IMG/VR virus record: IMGVR_UViG_3300031851_000052
Span: 1 to 40,958 of that record
Source of the DNA: a virus
DNA: 40,958 nt
Reading direction: 5' to 3' (one strand)
Shown: positions 1 through 8,990 of the stretch, piece by piece
Layout of the letters: each line of letters opens with the position of its first letter
Position numbering within the stretch: the first letter of the stretch is position 1
Position numbers and translations under genes: made by a program
The notes under the pieces: generated by a model
Database searches by the model: none
Told to the model about the DNA's origin: nothing
What the model saw: only the letters and a program-made list of their open reading frames with translations

Positions 1-697
1 TACCCCTGTTGGCATCATCTGGGAAAGTCTGAATCAACTCTCCGTTTCTTCCCGAATCTTGTAGTTGTGCTGCGAGTGAACCAGTTACATAAAACTTTAA
101 ATTAACTGTTCCTTTTTTAATACTGGAGCCATAGAAGATTGAGGGTACGCTGACAAGGCTCATTTCTTGTGCACCCTTATCCCAAGTGCCAGTAGCGTTA
201 GCTGATGTCCAACTGTAGTGGGGAGACAAATACTTATAATACTCAAAAGTATTTTTAAGTGCAGTGATGTGTCGTCTGTTTTGAGTACAGGCATCTGGGG
301 AAGCTGATGTGCTCATGTGATGTTCAACCGCAATGGAAGAAGAGAGCGGGTAGCTACTCGACATAATATCACCATATGAATAGCTCTGGAATGTCGATGT
401 CGATACTGTTTTAAAAGATGTCAGAGAACCCTGTTTAGTGACGAACGGATACACCAAGGTGGGATTACCTGCGCCTGGATTATGATTAGTCTCATCTCTA
501 TCAATATTTATCTCGTGAAGACTGATAAAACCAGAGGGAACATGTTTCAGCTTTCTGGGCGTAGCGTCTTGAAGCCCCGTAGCGGGAACTTCTCCGTTAT
601 AAATAACATCACCATTGTTGATAACAAATGAAGTCCTCGGGTGTGTTTTTACCCGATTCCTAAATATGTCGTTAGCACCAAACTCATACAAAGGCAT
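1..697 (-). CDS. Virion structural protein, partial (runs off left edge)
   Basis: Reading frame open from an ATG at 697 to the left edge, giving about 232 residues with no stop, so the C-terminus lies outside the window. An AAAGGAG Shine-Dalgarno element sits just upstream (about 702-708), 17 bp after the stop of nothing: the gene follows the 411-residue gene closely. The protein starts MPLYEFGANDIF and is rich in Ser, Thr, Asn and aromatic residues, with no signal peptide or membrane segment, as expected for a beta-rich virion component. It shares a pattern with the 411-residue protein encoded at 715-1950: a YPLSSS segment, an NRRHI segment followed by a helix, and then a SIKKGTVNLKF strand matching EIKKGSFEMQL in the neighbour. 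I infer distant paralogy. I do not recognise a named function; neck, collar or fibre-attachment roles are all possible. Confidence 0.75.
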   Translation of the reverse strand, partial: MPLYEFGANDIFRNRVKTHPRTSFVINNGDVIYNGEVPATGLQDATPRKLKHVPSGFISLHEINIDRDETNHNPGAGNPTLVYPFVTKQGSLTSFKTVSTSTFQSYSYGDIMSSSYPLSSSIAVEHHMSTSASPDACTQNRRHITALKNTFEYYKYLSPHYSWTSANATGTWDKGAQEMSLVSVPSIFYGSSIKKGTVNLKFYVTGSLAAQLQDSGRNGELIQTFPDDANRG

Positions 698-714
698 TTG
701 CTTGTCTCCTTTGT

Positions 715-1950
715 TTAGTAGTCAAGCCTCACCCTTAGAGTCATATCGTTGGTCGGGTCTTTGCGCAAGGGCTCGGACAACTTGGCAACTGCTAGCAATT
801 CGTTGTCGCTAGAGTATAAGCCAATCGAAGTAACATATGACACGGGAGCATCGTCCTGTTTCGTTTTAACTCGAATCTTACTGTTGTTTAAGTAAGTCGG
901 GTTTGAGCTATAATTGAAGTCGTTGTGATTTACTCTACAGAAATAGATTGTAGAATTAAGCTCAGTAGTGTTATTGAAACACAGCTTGGAAATTCTCTTT
1001 CTAATGCTATTGAGCAATTGGTCGTTTGTGATTGCAGCAGTCTGGACCATGCCGTCAATTGTGAGTTCGACATCCGCATCGGTCTCGAACATTTCGCAAG
1101 AGCCTTGAGAGACTCCTGTTCCTGCAATAATACCCTTCGTGGATACATGAGTGCTGGGCGCATCGATATCAACGACGGTGGAGGCAGCATATTTGACAAA
1201 TGTATCTGTGGTCAAGACCACAATGCCTGCTTGGTAATAAATCAAGCCACAAGATTTTGCAGCAAATGATGATGCGGTGCTGTCTGCGGTGGTCTTGAGA
1301 ATACCGTATTCGCCTGCTGGAGAATTTACTCTGTAATCAGTGGCTGCGCCTGTGTCTTTAATTGTCAGTTTTTGAGTGTGCATGGTTCGAGCGTCAGTAA
1401 GGTTGGTACCCTCTCCGTGACTGGCGTCTCCGTCGACGCCAGCGCCACCACGGTATACCTCGGTGATGCCAAGCTGCATCTCAAATGAGCCCTTCTTAAT
1501 TTCATCCTTGTTTAATAGTCTTGCGAAGTTAAAGAAGATAACTGATTCATATTTGTCTGTGCCAGTAGAAATGATATCTCCATCAGCATCGAACTTTTGA
1601 ATGTTGCCATCTTTATCATGTCCCGCTAGAATCTGAGCCATCTGATTATAGATGTTTCTTCTCTTCTTGTAGAATGTATGGGTTGTGTTGCCAGTCGCAT
1701 TAGTTGAATCAACATGGTGACCATATGCAATATCAAAAATGTGGTTAGCCGAGGAACTCAAGTAGGGATAATCATATACAGATTGGAACATACCGTGTGA
1801 GAATTTTTTCACATGCTTTTCCCCGCCAGCGGTGGCGTCATTACCGTAAGTTCCATAAACAATGGAGCCCGTGATTGGAATTGCCTCGTGTAGCAATGTC
1901 CTTGCCGTCACGATGTCGTCGTTTAAGAATGTTTTATATGTGCTAGCCAT
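715..1950 (-). CDS. Virion structural protein, 411 residues, function unknown
   Basis: ATG at 1950 is preceded by AAAGGAAG with good spacing, and the gene begins 20 bp after the stop of the 314-residue gene, in the same co-directional string. The product is soluble, Asn/Asp/Ser/Thr rich, with no signal peptide or transmembrane segment. Visible landmarks are a Tyr-rich YDYPYLSSS segment (about residue 60), a basic KKRRNIYNQMAQIL helix (about 95-110), and an EIKKGSFEMQLGI strand (about 155). The last part (after 280) looks beta-rich and ends LRVRLDY. The same landmarks in the same order appear in the truncated gene at the left edge, which suggests the two arose by duplication. From position among late structural genes I infer a virion protein. 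I recall similar sequences in marine myoviruses but cannot assign a named role. Confidence 0.85.
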   Translation of the reverse strand: MASTYKTFLNDDIVTARTLLHEAIPITGSIVYGTYGNDATAGGEKHVKKFSHGMFQSVYDYPYLSSSANHIFDIAYGHHVDSTNATGNTTHTFYKKRRNIYNQMAQILAGHDKDGNIQKFDADGDIISTGTDKYESVIFFNFARLLNKDEIKKGSFEMQLGITEVYRGGAGVDGDASHGEGTNLTDARTMHTQKLTIKDTGAATDYRVNSPAGEYGILKTTADSTASSFAAKSCGLIYYQAGIVVLTTDTFVKYAASTVVDIDAPSTHVSTKGIIAGTGVSQGSCEMFETDADVELTIDGMVQTAAITNDQLLNSIRKRISKLCFNNTTELNSTIYFCRVNHNDFNYSSNPTYLNNSKIRVKTKQDDAPVSYVTSIGLYSSDNELLAVAKLSEPLRKDPTNDMTLRVRLDY

Positions 1951-1970
1951 TATTTACCGCTTCCTTTAAA

Positions 1971-2915
1971 TTATGATTTCTTGGCAAAACGCACTGGGAT
2001 GTCGATTGAACGCCCCGTGGTTGCACCTGTAACTCTAATGTGTGAATCAACATAGAACATTGCGCTTTTTGCCGATTCAAGTTTGAATGTTTTAGACCCA
2101 CCCAGTGTGGTGAACATATGGGTGCTGGTGTTAATCTCAAGTGAGCTTTCAATCTTAAACTCAAGATATGTTCCTCTTGGACCAGCAATCACTTGTTGTG
2201 CACTTTCCTCTTTCTCTGCGTTCGAGTAGACATAATTTACATCTGAGCCAAAAGAGAAATAATAGCTTGCAATATTATCATCGTCAATATATGATACGCT
2301 TGCAGGGCTTAAATTCGTAGTGTCAATGATTTTTGCGAACCTATTATCTACCTGTACAATATAACTAGTCTCAACTAGGTCTGGGTCTAAGCTCATTCCT
2401 GGTGGGATTTCTGTTGTATTTAACCCCTGGTCGATTCTAATTCTTGCACCAGCGGCTGGGTTCTCACCCTTCAGAATACCCACACCATCAGTAATTGACG
2501 AGTAAACCAGCGTTTCAGTATCCTTATCGGCTGCGCAAATAAATGTACCAGCGACAGGCGGCAGAGGACTACTTGGGACGAACACAACCGTCTTTGTTCC
2601 CGCTTCGTAAGCAGTATTGAGCTTCATCTCTGGCAAGAACAAAAGATTTGTTTTTGGTAAGGAGATGAGCTTATGCTTCATGAGGGATGTGTTATTTGTA
2701 AATGCCTCAAGCAGCGGAGTTTGCATAATCTCCAAGTCGTAATAAGCCGAGCCACTAGCGTGTGCGTTATTGTACAAACTGTAGTCGATTTCATCATCTG
2801 ATAATGCAAATTTAACAATCTTGAAAGTGCCATCGCCTTTAGCGAGCCGTGCTCTTCCTGTGTCTGTAAGGACTGCATCCAGAATAATGTCGCCCGAGTT
2901 ATCTAAGAAAGCCAT
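1971..2915 (-). CDS. Virion structural protein with LT-x-x-G-R/K N-terminal motif
   Basis: ATG at 2915 has a strong GGAGG Shine-Dalgarno at about 2923-2927. The upstream gap of 64 bp is the largest in the window. The 314-residue product opens with a distinctive block (about residues 8-50): an ILDAVLTDTGRARLAKGDG run followed by a strand and SDDEIDYS. The 361-residue protein at 8990-10075 opens with the same arrangement, so both probably share an N-terminal domain. The rest is predicted mainly beta, with a DNRFAKIID strand near 190-200 and a basic C-terminal end (RFAKKS). There is no catalytic motif, signal peptide or membrane segment. I remember this N-terminal signature from structural proteins of marine contractile-tailed phages, but its place in the particle is not known to me. 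Tail-fibre connection or neck assembly are possible. Confidence 0.85.
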   Translation of the reverse strand: MAFLDNSGDIILDAVLTDTGRARLAKGDGTFKIVKFALSDDEIDYSLYNNAHASGSAYYDLEIMQTPLLEAFTNNTSLMKHKLISLPKTNLLFLPEMKLNTAYEAGTKTVVFVPSSPLPPVAGTFICAADKDTETLVYSSITDGVGILKGENPAAGARIRIDQGLNTTEIPPGMSLDPDLVETSYIVQVDNRFAKIIDTTNLSPASVSYIDDDNIASYYFSFGSDVNYVYSNAEKEESAQQVIAGPRGTYLEFKIESSLEINTSTHMFTTLGGSKTFKLESAKSAMFYVDSHIRVTGATTGRSIDIPVRFAKKS

Positions 2916-2931
2916 TAACTTTTCCTCCGAA

Positions 2932-2961
2932 ATAAATAGTAGTCATTTTGTTATAAATAGT
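2932..2961 (+). repeat. Short direct repeat containing a T4-late-like TATAAATA box
   Basis: The 9-mer ATAAATAGT occurs twice on the plus strand, at 2932-2940 and 2953-2961, 21 bp apart, inside the 64-bp gap between the 846- and 314-residue genes. The second copy is preceded by T, producing a perfect TATAAATA at 2952-2959. In T4 this is the late promoter sequence, but here it points rightward, against all genes. Read on the minus strand the repeats are ACTATTTAT, and TATAAC near 2951-2956 weakly resembles a sigma-70 -10 element without a clear -35. At about 60% AT a chance copy of this octamer is expected a few times in 41 kb, so promoter function is only a possibility. Confidence 0.35.
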
Positions 2962-2979
2962 TCCCCAGCACTAAAATGA

Positions 2980-5520
2980 TTAAATGTCTTCTTGCAATTT
3001 ATCATGTTCATGCTTAAATTTAATATTGAAGTCTATCTTCCTGCCAGTAGACTTAGAGACGAGGCGTATTTTAAACTTCCTATCCCACACGGATTCATCA
3101 GCTACGCCAAGGGTAATGTTGTTAATATCTTTAACAGAGTTTGCATCGACGATGCCTGATGCCTCCTCATTTAAGATTGTCTGAGGCATTGAAGGTTTTA
3201 TTCTAATATACCTTTTTGCTCCAATTTGAGGTTGGCTTTTTCTCTCCTTCTCAAACTCGCAGACTCTGACGATTGGATAGACAGAACCCTTATCATCAAC
3301 CATCTCCACCTCGTAAATAGGCGATGGATAAGAAACATGACCGTGGTTATCAACAGAGCGAATGCAATAATAATATTTATTGTTCGGCTTGATTTTATCG
3401 TCGAATCCAACTCCTGACGCAATTAAGTCTGACCTAGAAGTACTAATCTGTTGAATTAGCTTTCCAGCAAAATCTCTATAAGATTTAGGCTTTGTCGTCG
3501 TTCTTCTTATTTCATAAAATGCTGGATAATCGTCTGTTTCATACCTAAGCTCTATATCTGTATGTTTTCTATTTTGGGCTAGCTGAATGTCATGGACTTG
3601 AGCCTGCTCTTCAAATTCGACTATCTCATACGGCAGTGTGTATCTTCCGACGCCACTGTTCATGATAACCTTAATTTTGTCATTAATTCCCTTATACGGG
3701 ATAAATTCTACTTCTGGGCTGACTGGTGGGTTATCAAGCACTTTATTTGTGTGCGTATACATTTTAGTCTCATACAGTCGCAAAGAAGGTTCATTCTTAA
3801 TTACTACTGCTGACCAGCCACCGTCTTCCTTTCGGTAAACAGAATCGGTATACGAATATTTATTCCCAACAACAATCTGATATGCATAAACAACATATGT
3901 GTAAACTTTATTATATTTTACTTGAGTGTCAATATATTGAAACTTGTCCATATCTTGTGAATTCGGAACATAGAATGTTTGCAGTGGAGCGCCCGTAGCT
4001 TGACCGTCATGCTTTTCGATACGATACATCAAAGTCTCGTTATAACACTGCTTGCCAGAAAACACTTCCTGAATTGTACGAGAATGCTTCCTTAGCAATT
4101 TACGCATTTTGCCTTTTAAAATGATTGCCATCAAGCTCTTAAAGAAATCGTATTCTGGGTCATCAGTGATTCGCATTGACTCATCAAGAGTTCCTAGAAA
4201 GGTGGCATAAAGAGATTCAAAACTACTTGACGCAGTAAGGTTATTTGAGAACTCCTCAACCCACTGACTCATATCAAAATATGGCGTGTCAACTGCATGT
4301 TTGTGATACTGTTTTGTTGGAATGTTTTCAGTCTTCGCTGGGTCGCTGACTGAAACCTTTTCTGTGAAAGCGTTGAACATCGAGTCAGACTTTAGAGAAC
4401 CTGTTCGGATTGCCTCCATAATAGAATTCTGCAAGAGCCCCATTATCTGTGTTTCTTTTAAAGTCTCTGCGAATTCAACAATCTTGTCGGTGGTGAATTC
4501 CACATTCATCCACATAGGAAATAATTCTTTTCTGCCGCCATATGATTGAATGGATTTAACATCGTTAGCTGACAGGTGTATATTTTTAAACTTTGAAGTA
4601 AGCTCTTTTTTGGTATTGAGGTGGAGTACATTGGCGTAAGCACTTACCCAATTAGAAAAGTATTTTTCAGTCGGAGAAATCTTGGATTGAGAGGGGGAGC
4701 TAGCAACTGTAAACATGTCCTGATGATTATTAATATTCATGCTTCCACCCAGGGTTAAAAGGGCTTCGTATGCTGGGTTCTTACTTTCGTTGGATTGCTC
4801 CTGATATGCAAAAAATACATACATGTTTGGAAGCGTTGCTTCGTGCACCGAGGCATCAGAAGATAGTGTTTCGTAGTCACGATTAAAATAATTATAGTCT
4901 CCGTGAATATCCACAATGTTTGTTGCGGTACCCTCAAGCTTGAACTCAAAATCAGATTGCTCATGAAACCTTGGTGCCGAATATGTGAAATCCTCATAAA
5001 CAGTTGAAGCATTTAAACTATCGATAAAGGATAGGTCTCCGAGTTCTGTGCCAAGATAATTGTCTTCTACTCGTAATAAAACCCATTCTTCGGATTCGAG
5101 ACTCCCTTCGGTAGATTTGAACATGTTAGTGAAAGCTGCTTTAAGCGGTATGTATTTATCATTGGCGGCGGTGCGGAAGTGAACAACATGCATACTTGTT
5201 GCTGAGTCTACATTTGCTCCGCTTTGAACTTCCTGCTGGGTCCAATATAGCCCTGACAGTCGGCGTATTGGGTCTTTGACCTGATGTGGTATATTTCCCT
5301 CTTTATACTGCTTATAATTAAAATAAGTTGCTGTTGAGTCCATCGTTGCACAGAATCTGGAATTTTCTCCTAACTGTGCAGAATAATACTTATTCGGCAA
5401 GTGACCAAGCGACTCAATGAATTTTGCCTCATTATATTCATCAACAAGAGACAGAGTGTCCAGCGTCTCTTGGACTGCTGACTTTTCCATTTCATGTTTT
5501 GAGTCTGGTATATAAGCCAC
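2980..5520 (-). CDS. Large virion structural protein with fibronectin-III-like modules
   Basis: I place the start at the GTG at 5520, because AGGAG at 5529-5533 lies 8 nt upstream. The longer frame begins at a TTG (5616) inside the upstream gene with no Shine-Dalgarno. The 846-residue product has no signal peptide or membrane segment. The first half is mixed, with Tyr- and Asp-rich strands and a helical stretch near 300-330. From about 480 there is a segment with ETLMYRIEKHD, PNSQDMDKFQYIDTQVKY and TYVVYAYQIVVG, a strand layout like fibronectin type III. A second FN3-like segment near 700-740 has NKYYYCIRSVDNHG and SYPSPIYEV. The C-terminal end, WDRKFKIRLVSKSTGRKIDF, is another strand pair. 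FN3-like domains are common in tail and fibre proteins. I infer a structural role and no enzyme activity. The exact location in the particle is unknown. Confidence 0.85.
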   Translation of the reverse strand: MAYIPDSKHEMEKSAVQETLDTLSLVDEYNEAKFIESLGHLPNKYYSAQLGENSRFCATMDSTATYFNYKQYKEGNIPHQVKDPIRRLSGLYWTQQEVQSGANVDSATSMHVVHFRTAANDKYIPLKAAFTNMFKSTEGSLESEEWVLLRVEDNYLGTELGDLSFIDSLNASTVYEDFTYSAPRFHEQSDFEFKLEGTATNIVDIHGDYNYFNRDYETLSSDASVHEATLPNMYVFFAYQEQSNESKNPAYEALLTLGGSMNINNHQDMFTVASSPSQSKISPTEKYFSNWVSAYANVLHLNTKKELTSKFKNIHLSANDVKSIQSYGGRKELFPMWMNVEFTTDKIVEFAETLKETQIMGLLQNSIMEAIRTGSLKSDSMFNAFTEKVSVSDPAKTENIPTKQYHKHAVDTPYFDMSQWVEEFSNNLTASSSFESLYATFLGTLDESMRITDDPEYDFFKSLMAIILKGKMRKLLRKHSRTIQEVFSGKQCYNETLMYRIEKHDGQATGAPLQTFYVPNSQDMDKFQYIDTQVKYNKVYTYVVYAYQIVVGNKYSYTDSVYRKEDGGWSAVVIKNEPSLRLYETKMYTHTNKVLDNPPVSPEVEFIPYKGINDKIKVIMNSGVGRYTLPYEIVEFEEQAQVHDIQLAQNRKHTDIELRYETDDYPAFYEIRRTTTKPKSYRDFAGKLIQQISTSRSDLIASGVGFDDKIKPNNKYYYCIRSVDNHGHVSYPSPIYEVEMVDDKGSVYPIVRVCEFEKERKSQPQIGAKRYIRIKPSMPQTILNEEASGIVDANSVKDINNITLGVADESVWDRKFKIRLVSKSTGRKIDFNIKFKHEHDKLQEDI

Positions 5521-5533
5521 TGCGTGTTCTCCT
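5518..5533 (-). promoter_or_regulatory. Shine-Dalgarno that decides a GTG start
   Basis: AGGAG at 5529-5533 on the minus strand is followed after 8 nt by GTG at 5518-5520. No comparable element precedes the longer TTG start (5616) or the internal ATG at 5490. Using this start also removes a 64-bp overlap with the upstream gene and leaves a normal 32-bp spacer. Confidence 0.7.
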
Positions 5534-5552
5534 ATAGTATCTAACTGTTGTG

Positions 5553-8500
5553 CTATGCACCAGTAATTAGATTTGTCGTGCCAAATTGGCTGATTTTTTC
5601 GGCAGCATCTGACCAATTATTAATTAACTGCTGCCTCATTCGTTCGTGTGCGGAAATAGCTGCTTGTGCTGCTGTCAACTCTACTAGGGGCTGTAAGATG
5701 AAATATTCATCATAAATAGGAGCTTGAAGTGAAGTAATACCTCCGCTTCCCAACTCGGAACACACAAATCTTTTCATTCTACATAATAACTCTTTTCCAG
5801 TAGATTGTAAATAAAAATCTTCAGTTAATGGCACCCACTTCTCGATTCTCACTGCGGAGGCATTTGATAGTTCTCCATACCCCTCCAGCCTTTCAATCGA
5901 AGTCAGAAACTCATAGTTCAAAATAAATTTCGCTGATGTTCTCCAATCTACGATTGGGTCTCTTGACTCGCCCCAGACTTGCCTTATTTGCGGTGAACCT
6001 GACTGACCAAGAATCAGAGACTTTAGCTGATTCGGCATCTGGTCAACAACCTCTTCTGGTGTTGCGCCTGCGGGTGACCCAACTGATGAACCAATTGAAT
6101 TTCTAGTTTGTGCATTTGTTTGTATCTTTGATATAAAATTATCTTTAGAGGACATGTCATAATTTGAAATGCTCTTGTTGCTATTCTCGTAGGGAGCCGT
6201 GGACATATCTCCTGGCTTCATATTGTTTGACACAAGCATTTCAGAGGTTTTTCTAAAAAAGTTTACAAAGTTAGAGTTTTTAAACCCAAACTTATAAGAA
6301 CCCTTTGGTGCGTAAATAGAAACGATTCGACCGTCGGTTGCCTCAGTCCATGCTGGATACGGGTCTACAGCGTCCATTTGGACGCTCTCACAAGCGTCTG
6401 GTAGTGACTCTATGATTAGCTTTTTCTCAAGCGATGAGGGCAATTGCGGCTCATAGGACGGTAGAGGTTGTACAATAATATTAAATTGTGAATAAATCGA
6501 TTCGTATTTTGATTGTGCAACTTTTTCGTTTTCTGTTTGATTTGTAGCGGCAGTTGAATTTTCAACTGGTGTTGATGTAGTGCCACTGCTGTTATCTGAT
6601 AATAAACCAAGACCAACTGTAAAATAGTAATCATCGGGTTTTGCCAATGTTAGTGAATACGCACGACCTGATGAGACCACATATGCAGGCGATAGGAAGC
6701 CGTAGGATGCTCTTGAAACTCGCCCAGTACTTGTATACACCTCTACTCCTTGAGAGATTGTTAAGTCGGGTTGCTCATCCTCAAAATACTTTAAAGTTTC
6801 TGTTTTTATTCGACCTTTCCAATAAGCACCATCAATTATTTTTAACCCTCTTGATTGGTCGCTGCCGAAAGCCAGGTCTGAATATTCAGATAGCGGCATG
6901 GAGTCTTCAAAGTCTTCTCTTTTCGTGATATCGCTCAGGTAATCTAATCCTGACATTTTGGTGACATTGGAATCAAAAACATTATTCTGAAACCAATAGG
7001 TGTTTTTAATAATAAGACCTGCGTCAGACCTAGTTGTTGCACCTGCATAAACTCTCTTGCCCACCATGCCATTGTACTTCGAGATAAGCTTATCATATAA
7101 TTCAATCACAGCCATGATTCCTCGTGGCGTTCCTGACTGAGGTGCCATTATGGCTGCCAGAGAAAATGCAAAGAGAAATGCGTCCGAACTCGAACCTGCT
7201 ATTTGACTTAAACCTCTAATGTAAGACATGACGCCTTCAACCCACGGAAGGTCATTTGAATCATATCTATTCTCGCAAAAATCAGTAAACTTTTCTGTAA
7301 AGCGATTTGTCGTTGGATTGTAATGACCCTTTGAACTAATAGAATATGAATGCCGCTCTCTTGTACTATTAATATGTGGGTCGTTAACTTCCAGAAGCTT
7401 CTTGGTCATTCCCACTTTACTTGCATGGCTTAGGTACTCTCTAAGCTTTTCTTGCTGCTCCACAAGGTGTGTAAGTGTATCCTCTAGGTGTTTGACTATC
7501 CCGTCCTCTATTTCAATTTGTAAGCCATATTGATATAACCCATCTGTTACTGTGGACATTTCTTTATCGTGTGCCGTATAATATTTCATGCCGACTGGCT
7601 GGTCTCCTACGACTGGAAATGCTTCTCTCACAGAAGCCGTTGTGGCGGAAACCTCATTGAGTTCATTATTTTCGGATGCTCCAGAAATTACCAATGAAGT
7701 ATAGGGGTCACGCCTATTAAAGAGTACCTCTGTGGTTGATGGTGAGCCAAGATGATTCATGGTCTCAATACTTTTAACTCTTCTTCTCATAATCTTGAGG
7801 CTTTTTACTTTAGTCTTGTTGGCAACAGACTCTGAGATAGAAGATGTCGTATCCTCAAGCAAACTGCCATAAACAGAGTTATGTCTTATTAAGGAGTTGA
7901 TGTCAACGCCAAACATAAATCTTGCTGCGCCAGTTGAATCCCTTGATAACCAAAGGTTAGTAAAGTGTAGATTGTTTTCTTCTACATGGACTTTATCATT
8001 TGACAGAATAATTTTTCTTTTCGTAAATCCAGCTTCAGTAAGAGATTCAACGGGAAGCTCATATTTATGAATCTCGTCAATCTGCCTAAAGTCTTGGACC
8101 TTGGTGTTCGATACCAGTCTCTTTTTGAGGCGCTTCGAATTTGCACTTGGTTCAGAACCCGTGGCGTAAGTTGAGGGAGTCGGCTGATGAACTGGTCCAG
8201 TCCAAGCTTTCCCCGTCGAAGTGCCTTGAGAAATTATGTAAACGCTCGACTGAGATACAACTGTGCCGCTTTTCAAAATATGTTCTGAGGCAACTTTTCC
8301 ATTTTGGTTTTCCAGTGTACCTTCGTTGAAATCTAAATCAAAATCTTGTTTCATTGTTTCTAAATCTAAAAACGAAACTGCGAAGACAGCCATGTTTTGA
8401 GGCGTTCTTTCTTCATTAAAGACAACCCTATATACATAATCTTTAATGCTGTTGCCGTCTGAATCCACTGTTGTCGGAGTGGAAACTGTATCCGTACCCC

Positions 8501-8990
8501 CAACAGAATCTAAGACAACTGAAAGCTCTCTCTTCTCAAGATTCTTAACAAGATATTCATAGGCTGAAGAAAAAGAGCCCTTGCCAGTGGCTTGAAATAA
8601 TTTAATCATTTCATCCGCAGAAAGAGTATATTGAGAGTTCACCCCCTCAGTAGCAAAATTAATCATGTTTTGACTATATGAAAATAGGTCAATCAGACCA
8701 GTGCTCGTTGTTTTAAACACCAGTATTTTTAAGTATTTATGAAATTGTTGCTCTCTGAGCCAGTCACCAATAATGCTATTATCCAAGGATTCTTTTATTG
8801 ATAAATCCACGACTGCGGTCAACCCCTTGTCCGATGGTTGCTGGCTGTTAATCCTAGCGGCGTTCTCACGAGAATCTAAGATGTGAGGGTTGTCGATAAG
8901 GGGCGTATCTCCCGATGATTCAAGCGTAACGCCTTCGATGCTTATCTCTGGGATTAGCTGACCCAACAGCGCTTCTTGTGAAATAGCCAT
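5553..8990 (-). CDS. Large virion structural protein, 1145 residues, function unknown
   Basis: Start placed at ATG 8990: it overlaps the upstream stop as TAATG and has AGGAG at 9001-9005. The alternative two codons earlier is a TTG. The product begins MAISQEALLGQLIPEISIEG. There is a WLREQQFHKYLKILVF segment near residues 80-95, and near 330-370 an RFMFGVDINSLI segment. A largely helical, partly hydrophobic stretch lies around 590-640 (LSQIAGSSSDAFLFAFSLAA), which is more likely a buried helical bundle than a membrane anchor. A Ser/Gly/Pro/Thr-rich, probably flexible part falls near 260-290, another near 790-815. The C-terminus is Gln/Ala rich and helical (ELTAAQAAISAHERMRQQ). No catalytic motif is visible. 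Position between the 361-residue protein and the FN3-like protein suggests a virion component. I do not recognise the family by name. Confidence 0.85.
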   Translation of the reverse strand: MAISQEALLGQLIPEISIEGVTLESSGDTPLIDNPHILDSRENAARINSQQPSDKGLTAVVDLSIKESLDNSIIGDWLREQQFHKYLKILVFKTTSTGLIDLFSYSQNMINFATEGVNSQYTLSADEMIKLFQATGKGSFSSAYEYLVKNLEKRELSVVLDSVGGTDTVSTPTTVDSDGNSIKDYVYRVVFNEERTPQNMAVFAVSFLDLETMKQDFDLDFNEGTLENQNGKVASEHILKSGTVVSQSSVYIISQGTSTGKAWTGPVHQPTPSTYATGSEPSANSKRLKKRLVSNTKVQDFRQIDEIHKYELPVESLTEAGFTKRKIILSNDKVHVEENNLHFTNLWLSRDSTGAARFMFGVDINSLIRHNSVYGSLLEDTTSSISESVANKTKVKSLKIMRRRVKSIETMNHLGSPSTTEVLFNRRDPYTSLVISGASENNELNEVSATTASVREAFPVVGDQPVGMKYYTAHDKEMSTVTDGLYQYGLQIEIEDGIVKHLEDTLTHLVEQQEKLREYLSHASKVGMTKKLLEVNDPHINSTRERHSYSISSKGHYNPTTNRFTEKFTDFCENRYDSNDLPWVEGVMSYIRGLSQIAGSSSDAFLFAFSLAAIMAPQSGTPRGIMAVIELYDKLISKYNGMVGKRVYAGATTRSDAGLIIKNTYWFQNNVFDSNVTKMSGLDYLSDITKREDFEDSMPLSEYSDLAFGSDQSRGLKIIDGAYWKGRIKTETLKYFEDEQPDLTISQGVEVYTSTGRVSRASYGFLSPAYVVSSGRAYSLTLAKPDDYYFTVGLGLLSDNSSGTTSTPVENSTAATNQTENEKVAQSKYESIYSQFNIIVQPLPSYEPQLPSSLEKKLIIESLPDACESVQMDAVDPYPAWTEATDGRIVSIYAPKGSYKFGFKNSNFVNFFRKTSEMLVSNNMKPGDMSTAPYENSNKSISNYDMSSKDNFISKIQTNAQTRNSIGSSVGSPAGATPEEVVDQMPNQLKSLILGQSGSPQIRQVWGESRDPIVDWRTSAKFILNYEFLTSIERLEGYGELSNASAVRIEKWVPLTEDFYLQSTGKELLCRMKRFVCSELGSGGITSLQAPIYDEYFILQPLVELTAAQAAISAHERMRQQLINNWSDAAEKISQFGTTNLITGA

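Noticed and set aside
5521-5616. N-terminal extension of the FN3-like protein to a TTG at 5616
   Set aside because: Overlaps the end of the 1145-residue gene, has no Shine-Dalgarno, and the extension is Cys/Trp-rich unlike the rest; the GTG at 5520 has AGGAG at the right distance.
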